64,000 nt of DNA. Source: Filobasidium wieringae. Lineage: Eukaryota > Basidiomycota > Tremellomycetes > Filobasidiales > Filobasidiaceae. The position numbers and the translations under genes are program-made. The notes under the pieces are model-generated. The model made no database searches. It was given only the letters and a program-made list of their open reading frames with translations, and had not been told where the DNA came from. The DNA lies in NCBI GenBank assembly GCA_001600055.1, contig BCIV01000001.1:434001-498000 (forward strand), written 5' to 3'. This document shows, piece by piece, positions 13,145 to 25,104 of this stretch (position 1 is its first letter; each line of letters begins with the position of its first letter).

Positions 13145-15062
13145 ATGCTTCTCAAATCCCTTGCCCGTCCCGTTTTCGCTTCCTCTGCTCGTCGAGTAGC
13201 TCCCACCGCCACCTCCTCATTGGCAGCTCTCCGTCGATCTTACGCTACCGTCGACTTTGAGCATGCCGCCACCCCTACTCAGGAAAAGGCCGCTACTAGG
13301 GCAGCTAGCAGCCCTGTTCAGAGTCATTCGGTCGAGGAGTGAGTCGGTTGTGCCTTCAAACGATCTTCCGACGAGATCGAGGTTCGTTTTGTTTGTTCAG
13401 AATGCTCATGATCTGTTGCTGCTCTTCGCCTTGTGTCTATTCTCTCGCCCTTGACATTCATTCAATATTAGGCTTCACTCTATGAGCGCTGAAGAGATTT
13501 TGAGGGAAACTGGATCTAGAAAAGATGCTTCGATGCGTCACTTTACCGGTTAGTACAAGTACAACTTGGAACGTTCCTGTTTGATCATCAACCGCTGACA
13601 TCGCTTGTCCCTACATCTTGTCACTTGCTTTGCTATCTCTCCCAATCATCATTTATCAGTCAACTTCGGTCCCCAGCATCCTGCAGCTCACGGAGTGCTT
13701 CGTCTTATTCTCGAATTGAACGGAGAGGAAATCTTGCGATCGGATCCTCACATCGGACTGTTACATCGAGGAACGGAGAAATTGATCGAGTACAAGAACT
13801 ACACTCAAGCTTTGCCTTACTTCGATCGATTGGATTACGTCAGTATGAGTGAGTACGATGGTGGTCGATTATCGCTTGGGAACTCAAGATACTGATGACA
13901 ATTGATTGATAGTGACCAACGAGCTTTGTTACTCCCTTGCCGTCGAGAAGTTGCTCAACATCGAGGTTCCTGAGCGAGCCAAGTGGATCCGAACCCTTTT
14001 CGGTGAAATCACCCGTGTCTTGAACCATCTCATGGCCGTCCTTACCCATGCCATGGATGTCGGTGCTTTGACCCCCTTCTTGTGGGGATTCGAGGAACGT
14101 GAAAAGTTGATGGAATTCTACGAACGAGTCTCTGGAGCTCGTATGCACGCCGCTTACGTTCGACCAGGTGGTGTCGCTTTCGACTTGCCCCACGGACTGT
14201 TGGACGATATCTTCAACTGGGCGACTCAGTTCAGTAGTCGAGTCGATGAGATCGAGGAGGTCGTTACGGGAAACCGTATCTGGAAAGGTCGTACCGTTGG
14301 AATCGGAAAGGTTACTGCCAAGGAGGCCATGGACTACAGTTTCAGTGGTGTGATGCTGAGGGGTAGTGGTATCCCATGGGATATCAGGAAGGTCGCTCCA
14401 TACGACGCTTACGACCAGGTCGAGTTCGACGTTCCCGTTGGTGTCAACGGAGACTGCTGTGAGTACCGAAATGACTCAAGGCAATTGATGGGCGTAGCTG
14501 ATTCACTGATTTTCGTAGACGACCGATATCTCTGCCGAGTTCAGGAGTTCAGAGAGTCTCTCCGAATTATCTCCCAGTGTTTGAACAAGATGCCTCTCGG
14601 AGCCATCAAGGTTGACGACCAGAAGATTGTTCCCCCTCCTCGAGCTGCCATGAAGGAGTCCATGGAGGCTCTGATTCACCATTTCAAGATCTTCTCTGAG
14701 GGCTACTCTGTTCCCCCCGGTGAGACTTACTCTGCTATCGAGGCTCCTAAGGGAGAGATGGCCGTATACCTGGTCTCGTAAGTCTAGCCGAGCTGCTTTA
14801 ATCTTGATTGACAAGGCTGAGATCCCATGTCGAATCTCGCAGTGATGGATCTCAGCGACCTTACCGATGCAAGATTCGTGCCCCCGGTTTCGCTCACTTG
14901 GCTGGATCCGACTTCATGATGCGTCACCAGTAAGTCGATCGTTCTGCTACTAGCCATGGACTCTCTCCTGACACCTCATTTTCTCCGAATCACAGCTTCT
15001 TGCCAGATGCCGTTGCTATCATCGGTACCATGGACTTGGTGTTCGGAGAAGTCGATCGTTAA
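13145..15062 (+). CDS. NUO49: NADH:ubiquinone oxidoreductase 49 kDa subunit (complex I)
   Basis: Seven exons (13145-13338, 13472-13548, 13660-13848, 13913-14458, 14519-14777, 14843-14929, 14996-15062) sum to 1,419 nt, 472 aa. It is the NDUFS2/NuoD subunit that forms part of the ubiquinone-binding site in the mitochondrial inner membrane. The N-terminus ([18 protein letters not shown]...RRSYAT) is a classic mitochondrial presequence. Family motifs are clear: [40 protein letters not shown] across a splice site, [16 protein letters not shown], and the C-terminal [14 protein letters not shown]. Length matches other fungal homologues. The gene converges on APC5. Confidence 0.97.
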
Positions 15063-15813
15063 GCGCAAAACGCATGGGTTTTGTCATTTTGTACGACTGG
15101 TTTTTCTGGTATCAAGCTGCTCTGCCAGGGTGATACCCAAATCGAAGTGCAGCGATACATTGTACATTAGCGATCTGCCTCAAACGAATTTAATCGATCA
15201 GCATCACAGCAATCTGCATATCTTGCCGCTTTTCCAGCGGAATGGGTACAGATCGTCAAAACTCTCCTCACACTGACCAACATGAAACAATCACAGTCTG
15301 TGGGCCGGTACAACAAGAGAATACTCTTGGCTGTAGCCAAAGATCTAATGCACTTGTTACCGCCTGCAAAGATTTGCGAGACACAAGCCCATCAATTCAG
15401 CTTTCTGCCTTCAGCTTTCGGTTTCTCCCAATGCACTCCCTCATTAATTCACTAAGCTACTACTGCCACCAACCACCAACCACTACCAACTACCAACCAC
15501 TACCGCAATGTGTCCACTCTTGTTATGCTCACTCTTGTTCCTAACTTCATTGGCAACTGTTGCTTTACCCTGTTGGCTCTTCATGGGTTCAACATGATTA
15601 TTGCAGACCTTTTCATGAGTACCTATGTCCTAGGTCGAGATTTCTGTGCTTCTCGCAGATGATCATTGTTGTTCATCCGACGGTATCCTCCATCATGTTC
15701 GTAGGATTAGAAATCTCCTATTCCTAAAGAAATCATGATTGAATTGAAGCACCAATTTATAGTCACCTCAGGCTTTCGGTCTTGATAGCTTATACGTAAC
15801 AGTTGACAAATGA
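15063..15813. other. Convergent gap between NUO49 and APC5
   Basis: About 750 bases between two stop codons. I see no gene, only AT-rich stretches and a run of CAACCACC-like units near 15468-15500. It probably holds both 3' UTRs. Confidence 0.5.
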
Positions 15814-18800
15814 CTAGTCTGAAGCGATTCGAACGCCCGCATTGAGAAGGATGTCGCGTACCTCTAGCAGGAACGGCAAGTCAAATACAATTGCCTCTTC
15901 TTCGGCTTCCGTCTCGTTGGACGGTCTGGCGTCTTTCACCCATGGAAATCGCTCGGCTACCATAACCAGACCAGCTCCATCTCGAAGACCTGCCCACAAG
16001 CTTGCACACGCATCCCGTTCTGCCTCATGTCCTTGCTCGTTTTCGAACAAGCCCATCACCATCAAGGTATCCATCAAGCGTTGCCGTGACTGTAATCGAT
16101 ACCCTAGCCGTAACGAAAGCCGAGCCTGTTGCTCATATTTATCTACCACTTGCTGTTCTCGATAATACCGAAGCAACACACTACTTCCAGTCCAGATCAT
16201 CTCGTCGTCTTCCGATCGCATGATCTGTCACAAGCCGGATGTCAGCGGAAGGAGACTGCATTTTCGAATTTAGCTCATACTGACCTGATCCCAAATCGGT
16301 TCAATCTGATTCACCGCTATAGCAAGCATACTTTGTTGTCGCTCATCCCGAGTACGGAAAGGATTCATACTGCCCTGTAGGCGACTGATGACATCTGCCA
16401 GTTTGACGCAAGTACTACGATACACACTCCATGCCTTTAGCGTAGAAGCTATATGGGACGCTTGAAGTAGGTAGGGTAGGGCGGCGAATGGAGCGGGACC
16501 GTCTCTCTGTATCAAAATGGCCTGAGCTATCTATGCACAATTGCTGGGAGATGCAACTCACTTCAGCTTCCTCTGCCTTTTTCAACAATCCGCTGAGGTG
16601 ATCTACGCCACGCCTTGGAGCGTCGAGAGCATCCCGAAAGAAGAAATCGTGGCTGACATGCTGTCCAGGATCGTGTAGTACCCGCAATGGACCGCCGACG
16701 CCTCTTTGACGGTAGCTATGAGTAGGTAAACGGGTAGACTCGATAAAGTCCAGTGCATCACGATCGCCCCTATAAGTAAAACGAGGCTATCAGTTCCCAG
16801 ATCTAGCCAGATGAGAACATTTTCTGTTTACCTTCTCGTTACATCGACCTCGAGCACATCCCAAACTGCATCAGACCACCTATGATAATCGTGTAAACTC
16901 ATATTGGCTGTCAGATGCGGCTGAAGTAGCATCGCCAGGGCACCCTGACAACGAGACGCGCGCGTCAACTGTCGCAGATCAAATGTGGTTAGCTATGATT
17001 TTCGTTGAACGGTAGGTTGAGCAACTCACTCGTCTGGACCTGGATATGCATACGGTCAGTTCGATATCTGGACGGCTAGTCGATGCTTTCAACGCCAAAT
17101 CCTCGTGTAACGCCGCTAGGGTATTGGAGCCTGTAGGAAAATCAGCGTGCGTGCTCGCCGCTGAATCCTTGTAAACATACCTATGAGCTCCCACAGGCTA
17201 GCCTGAACCGAATGTAATAATGCGTCATCGACCATACTTCCTTCCGGTATGAGCTTGTCTTTCTTGTTCTGCTCAGTTTCCACCTCTACTAATGCTGGAT
17301 TAGACACCTTATTGATACCTGCTTTAGCTTTTTGGATGATTTGCTGCCTGCCTATCGCTCTCGTCACGCGATCAAAAGCAGCCGGTATCGATTCCCCCTG
17401 TAACAACGGGCCATGAGATCAGCAATCTATCTGCTAGAAGCGAAACCAAAAAGAGCCCACAAGGTCTAGACGTTGCTTGACGCTCCACAACTCGTCGAGC
17501 GGAGTCTCGTTGATCGTATCCTCGCCCACATCAGAACGATGCGGAGGTTGACCAGGCGCAGTGACAGTGCTCATAGCTGGCATCATTTCAGCTTTCAGTC
17601 GTTTAGTTAGACTAGCAATATAGTCAGTGCCTTGTAGTATATGGAGGCCATTTCGCAAGGGTCAACTCACCTCAGACAATGCTTCAGACACTGTACATCC
17701 CCCGCAGTTCTCGCTCCGCGAGTGGCCTCATCTATAGCCTGGTCATGTGCTCGAATGATCAGCAAATGAGACGTTGCTGAGTCCGAACCCATCACTGACT
17801 TCTTTAGCCATTTCTAATCCCCCAGTAGCGTAGTGAAACGAAGCGACCTGTAGTAATGCGTGATGATGTCTCATTCTGCCCCACCGATGTCAAAATGAGC
17901 TCGAACCACACGAAGTTAGAGGTTCTAGCGCTTACTTATCATTGGGAGGGAACCGGTAACTGTAAAACTTCTCAAGTGACGATAAAGCTAGAGAGTAATC
18001 GCCTTTATGGCAAGCCTTTTGATATCTGAATGGACGGACACCTGTCATATAAGCGTTGCTCTTGGGTTGAAAAGCAAGATAGTAGCGCTTACTCTTGAAG
18101 GACAGTCAACCTCGTCTCCAGCAGATCGTCCATCTCCGTAACCTCTGCACCATGATCGGAAGGATTTCAGTTCTCGCTTCAAGTATGTCTCCAGAGACAG
18201 AGGCAAACAAGAAGGACATACTATTGGCTACTGTCCTTCTTCCCTCTTTTTTCAGACTAAAGCCATAACCAATTCCTCCCTCTCCATCCCACCGTTTCTC
18301 ATCCGGAATCTCATCGTCCTCTTCTCCGTTCAGACCTTCCCCTTCTACATCTTGTTGCCTAGGCTCTTCATCGCCTTCAACTGCTTGTACTCTCCTCTTC
18401 TCCTCCTTTTTCTTGTTTTTCTGCAACTGAGCTTCTTCTCGGGTTAACTCCCGGTCCCCGTTGACCCAACTGATCAGATCTTCTCTCAGTCCAAGAGTCA
18501 TCCTGAAATCCAAAACGCGGTAGGAGAGGTGGATTTTTCGGAGGAATTGCCCAAGGGGGGAATTGTAGGTCTATTCGTTATTTAATTCAGATCATAAATT
18601 TAGTATCAAGACGGGTAGTGAGGCAACCGACGTACGATCCTGGTCTTGTTCATCTGTCAATGAGAGAAGGTCGCCAGTTCGGGATCAGGGCTACCTTCGG
18701 ACAGCTCAGAGGAACGCGGACGTACATCTTCTGCTGCAGTTTCCCAGCACATGTTCGGTATACCTATAACAACGTGACATTATAGATTGGTAACGGGAAG

Positions 18801-19328
18801 CAAGTGCGCAGCGGTCGCGCGATCAGCTGGAGTGTCTGGACTGACTGTCTATAACCTCAAATCCGTGCTGAACATCATCGAAGATTTTGCCCTGCTCCCA
18901 TGGAATCGATAAGATGAGCTTTCCTAGCTCCTGAACGGAACCGAAGCTCGTACCATCTGTGCCAGTTGATCCACTGTTCTTCTTACAAACGTATCTTGGG
19001 GATCAGGAGCGAGTTTGGTCAGATCTTTGAGATTCTTGTTCATACTCGCGTATGTCGCAGGTTCCGAGAGCTAAGCCAGTCTACATCATCAGACTGGTCA
19101 GAGCCAAACGGATGAAGCGGATCTTACATGGTAAATCTCAGCAGCTATCATCCTGAGAACCGCTTCTACCCAGGCTGAATTCCTCATCACCCATTTTTCC
19201 GATACGTCATGGTTGATACTAGTCGGTGGGAATAAGTTCAGGATGATCAGGGTCAAGGCGAGTTCATGAGGCGTCGGTGGCGGTGTAGAAATGTGGGCTA
19301 TAGTGGAATCTTCTGGTTTGGGAGGCAT
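15814..19328 (-). CDS. APC5: Anaphase-promoting complex subunit 5
   Basis: A gene of about 17 exons; I followed the first eleven (19128-19328, 18987-19070, 18856-18930, 18695-18763, 18636-18653, 18222-18570, 18093-18144, 17936-18025, 17800-17875, 17671-17738 and one starting just below 17600) and the frame holds throughout. Apc5 is a TPR scaffold of the APC/C ubiquitin ligase that drives exit from mitosis. The call rests on the N-terminal PTPHELALTLIILNLFPP, the SPLGQFLRKIHLSYRVLDF segment, and the diagnostic ANAPC5 repeat: YQKACHKGDYSLALSSLEKF, HHHALLQVASFHYATGGLEM and AIDEATRGARTAGDVQCLKH, split across three exons. A charged Lys/Glu-rich insert follows the second segment (about 18300-18450). 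Exon 5 is only 18 nt (MNKTRI). The last exon ends in VRDILLNAGVRIASD. Downstream exon borders between 15814 and 17400 were not all fixed. Confidence 0.85.
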
Positions 19329-20064
19329 CCTGTATGATCGGCTGATGATGATCGATATACAGATCTACAGATTGGGTTGACAGTCAGGTATCTTAGGTAG
19401 TCATACGGGAAGAAATAACAATAATACAGCCAACTTGCCTTGTTGACAATGTCGCTAATGCTAAATATGCGCGTCGCCCACGGCAGCAGAATTAGTCACT
19501 CGTTTCACTGTCTTAGTGACGTGCGATGAGACGTTGTTCATTGCGGATTTCTCAATTACATAGCATTCCAGCAGTGTATAGATACAACCCAGAGAATCAG
19601 GAAATCTCTATCGCAAGGTGCGGAATTACCGAGCAGTGCCGAGCGCTGCCGAGCATGCTTTCTGACGAAAAGAGCATTACGACCCTTTTCCCGCGCAGCG
19701 CATATCTACTCTGACATCTCAAGCCGCAGACTTTGTCGCTGAGTCCAGTTGCTGTGGCATTTTGACAAACCCTGGAGTTGACAGAGAGAAGCGATATCAA
19801 GGCGCCAAGGAAATTACAGCTCTCCCCTCTCGGCATATCGCTTTGAACCCCTTGGTATAGACTGGGAGCACAAACAAGAGGATTCAGTAATTGGCAAGCA
19901 AGGTTCCGGAGTGTTGAAAGAGTGAATTTAATGGTGACTTCAATTGCGTGTCGACGGCATTGTTTTGTAAGATAGAATCACGATTCACGCAGACGTCAAG
20001 TCGTTCGACGCCCTTGTCCTTGTCTGATAAGACATCGGGCAAGATGACTGGGGGTCCTGGTAGT
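19329..20064. other. Gap upstream of APC5
   Basis: About 735 bases between two minus-strand genes, holding the APC5 promoter and the 3' flank of the WD40 gene. No convincing coding frame or RNA gene was seen. Confidence 0.5.
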
Positions 20065-21639
20065 CTATCCTAAATTCCAAAAGCGGAGACCACCCCTAGT
20101 GACCAAGGCTATCTCTTTTCTCTCCTCGAGCACCGACCAGTCAAAGACCCACATACCACGCTCATTTTGAGGGATTCGTTCCGCGTCCACCGAACCATCC
20201 TCTCTGAGTTCAAAGGGTATGATTCTCCATGTTTTCCCCCTGCTAAAGGAAACGACCTCGACTGTATAAGCTTCGGATTCGGAAGCAAAGGTCGGCGCAA
20301 CTTCCGACTAAAATATGAATGACACAAAGCGAACGCCGAGCATGCCAGATGCCATTAATTTCTTCTGGTCACTAAGATCTGTCTTTACGAGACTGAGCTT
20401 TCGGTATTGCGTTGGATCTTGCTGTTCTCCTTCGACCGTAGGCGTTTGGAGATCGAACATGACGATCTCGCCGTTTGTGTCTCCCCCAGCCACAACATAT
20501 CGACCATCCAATGACCAATCGATCGCTAAACGCTTTCGACTATCCAACTTCGCCTCGTTATACCAAAGGACGTCGCCCGTTGCGACACTCCAAATCCGAA
20601 GCGTTCCTTGCCCGTCACTACCAAGAAATCGTTGTCCATCGGAACAGAACACTCCCCTCAAGTTGCGGCCCGTCACTGCCCACGTATGGATGAGTTCACC
20701 TGAACTGGCGTTCCAGATTCGAAATGTTTCATCTTGGGAAGCGCTAGCGACGAGCTGGTCGTTGGGAGAAAAACTCGACCACATAATTACAGCTCGATGG
20801 CCTTGTAAAATGACGATGTTGTCAGTCTCAATGTTGTACAGATGGATGTCCCATTCATCTCCACGAAAAAGCGGCTCAGGCCTGTCATGTGGCATAAAGA
20901 TGATTGTGGTGCCGGCATTGCTGAAAACTTGTGTTCGCTCTACGGGACACAGCATACCAAGCATACGAATGACCATCGGTCTGGGAATTCTTCGGTCGCT
21001 CGGTCTAGTGAAGCAATGTTCAGGAGCTTCGGCTGAGCGGTCCGTTCTATCCAGCTCCTCACTGAGCGAATGGACTTTCTGTAGATTCTTGCTTCGTTCG
21101 CGATTGACAATACTGTCAGTACAATCGAAAACCCGGTTTGCGCCGTCCTCTGGGTATGTCGCTTTTAACTGATCGAGGTCCCACACAATGATCTCGTTGC
21201 GTGGAATCCTCCTGTTGTAAGTTGTGCCTTGCGATACCAACGTAGTCGAAACACCCGGAGCAAAGGCAAACTTTGTCACCGTGGCGGTGTGTCCAAGCAG
21301 GGTTGACCTCTGCCCTGTGATCGTATTATACAAGTCGATTTCCTGCTCGATCGATATAGCGAGCCAATCACCGTCTGAGCTAAACGCATGGTGGAGATCA
21401 AATGGTTCCCGTACCCATGGAACGAACCTGTCCTCGGTCCCTCTTGATAATGTGATTGTCTCCAGCGGTTTCTCAGGGTAAGACAAGGCGTGCCAATCGG
21501 TCTCCACAGCGTGTCTCCAGGCGGTCCTCAGTTGACCGCCTGAGAAAGGTGCCATGAGTTCGATAAGTAATGACGAGAAAGTGAATCGCCATGCTAGCTG
21601 CAGGTTCAAAGCCACAAGATCCGTTATTAGTATATTCAT
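20065..21639 (-). CDS. WD40-repeat protein of unknown function
   Basis: Exon 1 (20389-21639) and exon 2 (20065-20307) join over an 81-nt intron (GTAAAG...TTTTAG) into 497 aa. Ending the protein in the first exon at 20308 would cut it within a blade; the spliced frame adds a further blade ending WVFDWSVLEER and GLRFWNLG. WD-like signatures are seen at STLLGHTATVTKFAFAPG, EIIVWDL, GHRAVIMWSSFSPND...FRIWNASSGELIHTW, GTLRIWSVATGDVLW and LAIDWSLDGRYVVAGG, enough for a seven-blade propeller. Orthology is not clear to me. The start used is the ATG at 21639, although the N-terminal 30 residues (LNLQLAWRFTFSSLLIELM) look less typical and a start further in is possible. It is divergent from the AP-2 mu gene with 211 bases between start codons. 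Confidence 0.75.
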
Positions 21640-21850
21640 TCGAATGCAGCCATGGTAGCCGTGAGTCAGGCCAGGTGGAGGTCCCCAACGTCACCTTCCT
21701 ATCTAGATACACGTCGCCCTCGGCCTTGACCATCACGTCGTTCTGTTCAAACTATTCGAATGCTATTGATCATTCTGACAGCTGACAGGATCTGCTCTTT
21801 GCCTTCTCGTACCCTCTTGCTGGTATAGTCAGTACAAGGAAATCTGAAGA

Positions 21851-23843
21851 ATGATATCTGTGAGCTTTCGCGAATCTGAATGATGCACTGATTCGCCAGG
21901 GAACTGAACACATCACGACATCTAACAGGCATTCTTCATTTTCAATCAAAAGGGCGAGGTCAGTATTGTCACGTCAACATCAACGACTGACGCAAACTTG
22001 ACACTGATTACCGCATAATTTTGTTATCTAGGTCCTGATATCTCGGCTATTTCGAACGGATCTCAAGTACGGTCTTTCATTCTTCCTCGCTTCGACTCTA
22101 CTAACTCGCCTTACCGTAACAGACGTTCGATAGCCGACGTCTTCCGTATCCAAGTCATCTCCAACCCCGATGTCCGTTCCCCAATAATAACCCTAGGATC
22201 CACTTCCTTCTTCCACGTCCGGGTCGGAAACGTATTCGTTCTCGCAGTCACAAAGTGTAACGCGAATGCCGCCTTGGTCTTCGAGTTGATCTACCGGTTC
22301 AACTCGATCTGCAAGAGCTATTTCGGGAGATTGGATGAGGAGGCCGTGAAGAGCAATTTCGTTCTGATCTATGAGTTGTTGGATGGTGAGTCGATTCGCT
22401 TTCCTTCGATACTCACCTGTTGATGTATGTGCTTATGTCTCGAACGGTATAGAAATCCTGGACTTCGGATATCCCCAAAACTCCGAGATTGATGCCCTGA
22501 AGATGTACATAACGACCGAAGGTGTGAAATCCGAGCTAGCCGTCGTATGCATCTTCCCTCAGAACCTCTTCCCCAACACTCCGGAGCTCACGTTCTTTGC
22601 TCCCTGTCATATTAGCGAGAAGATTCTTCCAAGATTACAATCCAGGCAACAGGAGCGACCTCGTGGAGAAGATCAGACGTCAAGTATAGGAAGAACGAGG
22701 CCTTTGTGGATGTTATCGAGAGTGTGAATCTGCTCATGTCGAAAGAAGGTGAGCAACTATTACCAGCACACAAAACGGATAACAAGTACTGATGGGTGGA
22801 CAACGAGTAGGAGCCATTCTAAGAGCGGACGTGGATGGTCAGGTGATGATGCGTGCTTATCTGAGCGGAACGCCGGAATGTAAATTCGGATTGAACGATA
22901 AACTCGTCCTGGAGAAAAAGTCAGTCTCCATCGTTTTGCTCTCAAACCATTCTATGCTCAAGCTGATCCGGACTCATAGACCTGATCGAGCGAAATCGGA
23001 TAACGCGGTCGAATTGGATGATTGCCAGTTTCACCAATGTGTGAGATTAGGGAAGTTCGATAGCGACCGTTCGATCAGTTTCATCCCTCCTGACGGGGAG
23101 TTTGAGCTGATGAAGTGAGTGTCGTTATCGATCTGAAGATGTAGACACACCGACTGACGAAAGTGTGATCATTTTAGGTACCGATCAACGACCAATATTA
23201 ACCTTCCCTTCAAGCTTCAATCGCATGTTGTCGAACCGACCAAATCCAGGGTGGAATACACGATTCAATTCCGAGCGACATTCGATCCCAAGCTGAACGC
23301 CAACGGGGTCGTCCTGCGTATTCCTACGCCTTTGAACACGACGAACGTTAATTGCAAGGTGACACTGGGCAAGGCCAAGTATGTTCCCGCGGACAACATG
23401 ATCGTTTGGAAGTGAGTTGCATCTTTGTTCTCAACGGGGGAAACGTGATGTTGAACGTCTCAAACTGCGTGATAGGATACCGAGAATGCAAGGAGCGCAG
23501 GAAGCGACCTTCTCTGCAGAAGCTGCTCTAGCTACGACGACCGTCCGACAACCCTGGTCCCGGCCTCCCATTTCCGTAGACTTTTCCGGTAAGTCTGCTG
23601 ACACCTCAGATTACTAGCTATAGCGTGCTGACTTTCAATGAACAATGGTCAGTGGTCATGTTTACCTCCTCCGGACTGCTGGTCAGGTTCTTGAAGGTGT
23701 TTGAGAAGAGCAATTATCAATCTGTCAAGTGGGTTAGGTATATGACGAAATCGAACGGGACGTATCAGATCAGGGTGAGTCGTGAATGTATCCGCAGGAT
23801 AGAAATAGATCGCTGATCTATCGATGGGATCTTATAGTTCTGA
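21851..23843 (+). CDS. APM4: AP-2 clathrin adaptor complex, mu subunit
   Basis: Twelve exons (21851-21859, 21929-21958, 22032-22066, 22123-22385, 22453-22544, 22616-22748, 22811-22919, 22980-23114, 23178-23411, 23476-23588, 23653-23774, 23838-23843) sum to 1,281 nt, 426 aa, close to the usual 430-440. The protein selects Tyr-motif cargo at the plasma membrane for endocytosis. The N-terminal longin domain starts [20 protein letters not shown]; the linker has [20 protein letters not shown], diagnostic for AP-2 rather than AP-1; the Thr phosphorylated by AAK1/Ark kinases appears conserved in [10 protein letters not shown]; the mu homology domain has [29 protein letters not shown] and RIPTPLNTT. 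The first coding exon (9 nt) and the last (6 nt) are very small, and would be missed by most gene finders. Confidence 0.96.
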
Positions 23844-23973
23844 TCAACTCCCAGATGTTTATGTGTTAACGTGGTCTTTATCATTTGTATTCCACTTGTT
23901 GTGCTTGATACGAAAACATGACGATCCATCTGCATCCCTTGTGAATCATCCCGCCTGAAAGATACATCCCTCT

Positions 23974-24728
23974 CTAATACCCCTGAGAAACCTGGGGCTG
24001 TTGAATCTGATCACTCCATCGACTGATCAAACCCATCGCTCTCGCCCTCCTGACCATCTTTCCCACCCTCCTCTGGTTCTTCCAAGTCAAGCCCGTCTCC
24101 GCTCTCGTCTTGATCTTACCCATCTGAGAGATATAACTCCGAGCCAGATCAGGGTTGATGGCTTCGTTCACTGGGTTTATGCTGAGGATGTGGAAAGGGT
24201 CGGATTGACGGGCTTTCGAGGCGGAGGGTCCTAGGTAGGCGGGTTTACGGTATTTAGGAGGGAGGCGGAAGAGGGAGTCGGAGACTAGACGGGTGGGGCT
24301 GTAGGTCTGTTTGGAGCAGGATAACAAGGGGTTAGAAGAGCTCGAATTGATAGCGAGACGGAGAGGAGACTCACTTGACCCGCTACGAATGGACGGAACT
24401 CGGCTTGTTTCACTACGTTCCCGTATAATGCTGGGAACCGAAAGACAGGACGTTAGTCCTCTCCTTCCCTACAAACCCTGCCATAGGCTAAGAACGTACC
24501 TCCAGATCCGGCGTTGTTCTCCGCGCTCCTAGCTTGGCTGGCATTCTCCTTTTCCAAAGATCTTCCCAAGACCTGAGTGAGCTTTTCCGAGGGGCCTAGT
24601 TCCGAAGTTGACGAGGAGGAGGGGGTTTCGTTTGGACGAATTATAGATTGATGAAACGCTCGGCGGGAAGAGGGGAAGAGGGAGGAGATGGACTGGCGTA
24701 TGCCTAGAGAGCGGTTGATTGTGGTCAT
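23974..24728 (-). CDS. RSM18: Mitochondrial small-subunit ribosomal protein bS18m
   Basis: Exons 24500-24728, 24375-24430 and 23974-24306 give 618 nt, 205 aa. The N-terminus (MTTINRSLGIRQSISSLFPSS) is basic and Ser-rich, as in mitochondrial presequences. The C-terminal half has the bS18 core: TYSPTRLVSDSLF, then SDPFHILSINP and the RNA-binding end LTWKNQRRVGKMVRRARAMG, which matches the bacterial S18 ending with its R-x-x-KR-ARA-G pattern. It is larger than bacterial S18 because of the presequence and N-terminal extension. It converges on the AP-2 mu gene (130 bases) and is divergent from the J-protein gene. A start 51 bases upstream is in frame but lies outside the presequence-like part. Confidence 0.88.
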
Positions 24729-25104
24729 CTTGTGTGTGTCTACGTAGTGTGTATGAGGCAAGTTGTGAAAGAAGATCAAGAAGCAAGAAGTCGAGTTGAT
24801 CTACTCGCATCTCTCGAGGAAACGATAAAACGATAACGCATGGGAACTCTATGCGTTATCGATATCAACACATATTCGATCTGATTGCGCTCTTCGATCG
24901 CTCCATCTAATCTAAATCAAAGATCATCCTCGATATCCTCAATCACAACAGGCGATATACATTACTGAACAGCTACAACCAACCCACGAGCCTTCCTTAC
25001 TTCATCCTGTGGACTGCGCTCGAAACCCCGATCAAACCGACAACCGAACACTCGCACGCAGATACCCTACAACCCGATTCGTCACCGCACTTTCTGTGTC
25101 CACC
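24729..25104. promoter_or_regulatory. Shared divergent promoter of bS18m and the J-protein
   Basis: The start codons of two genes for mitochondrial proteins face away from each other over 376 bases. Within it, an imperfect inverted repeat built from CGATAACGCAT and its complement ATGCGTTATCG lies at 24831-24862 (GATAACGCATGGGAACTCTA, then TGCGTTATCG). A factor bound there could act on both genes. This is inference from layout and symmetry. Confidence 0.45.

Noticed and set aside
17671..17875. Apparent frameshift in the TPR part of APC5
   Set aside because: A 61-nt GTCAGT...ACCAG intron (17739-17799) restores the frame and the family repeat, so no damage is present.
18931..18986. Apparent stop and frame change near the APC5 N-terminus
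   Set aside because: A 56-nt intron with a GTAAGA donor explains it and keeps phase 0 on both sides.
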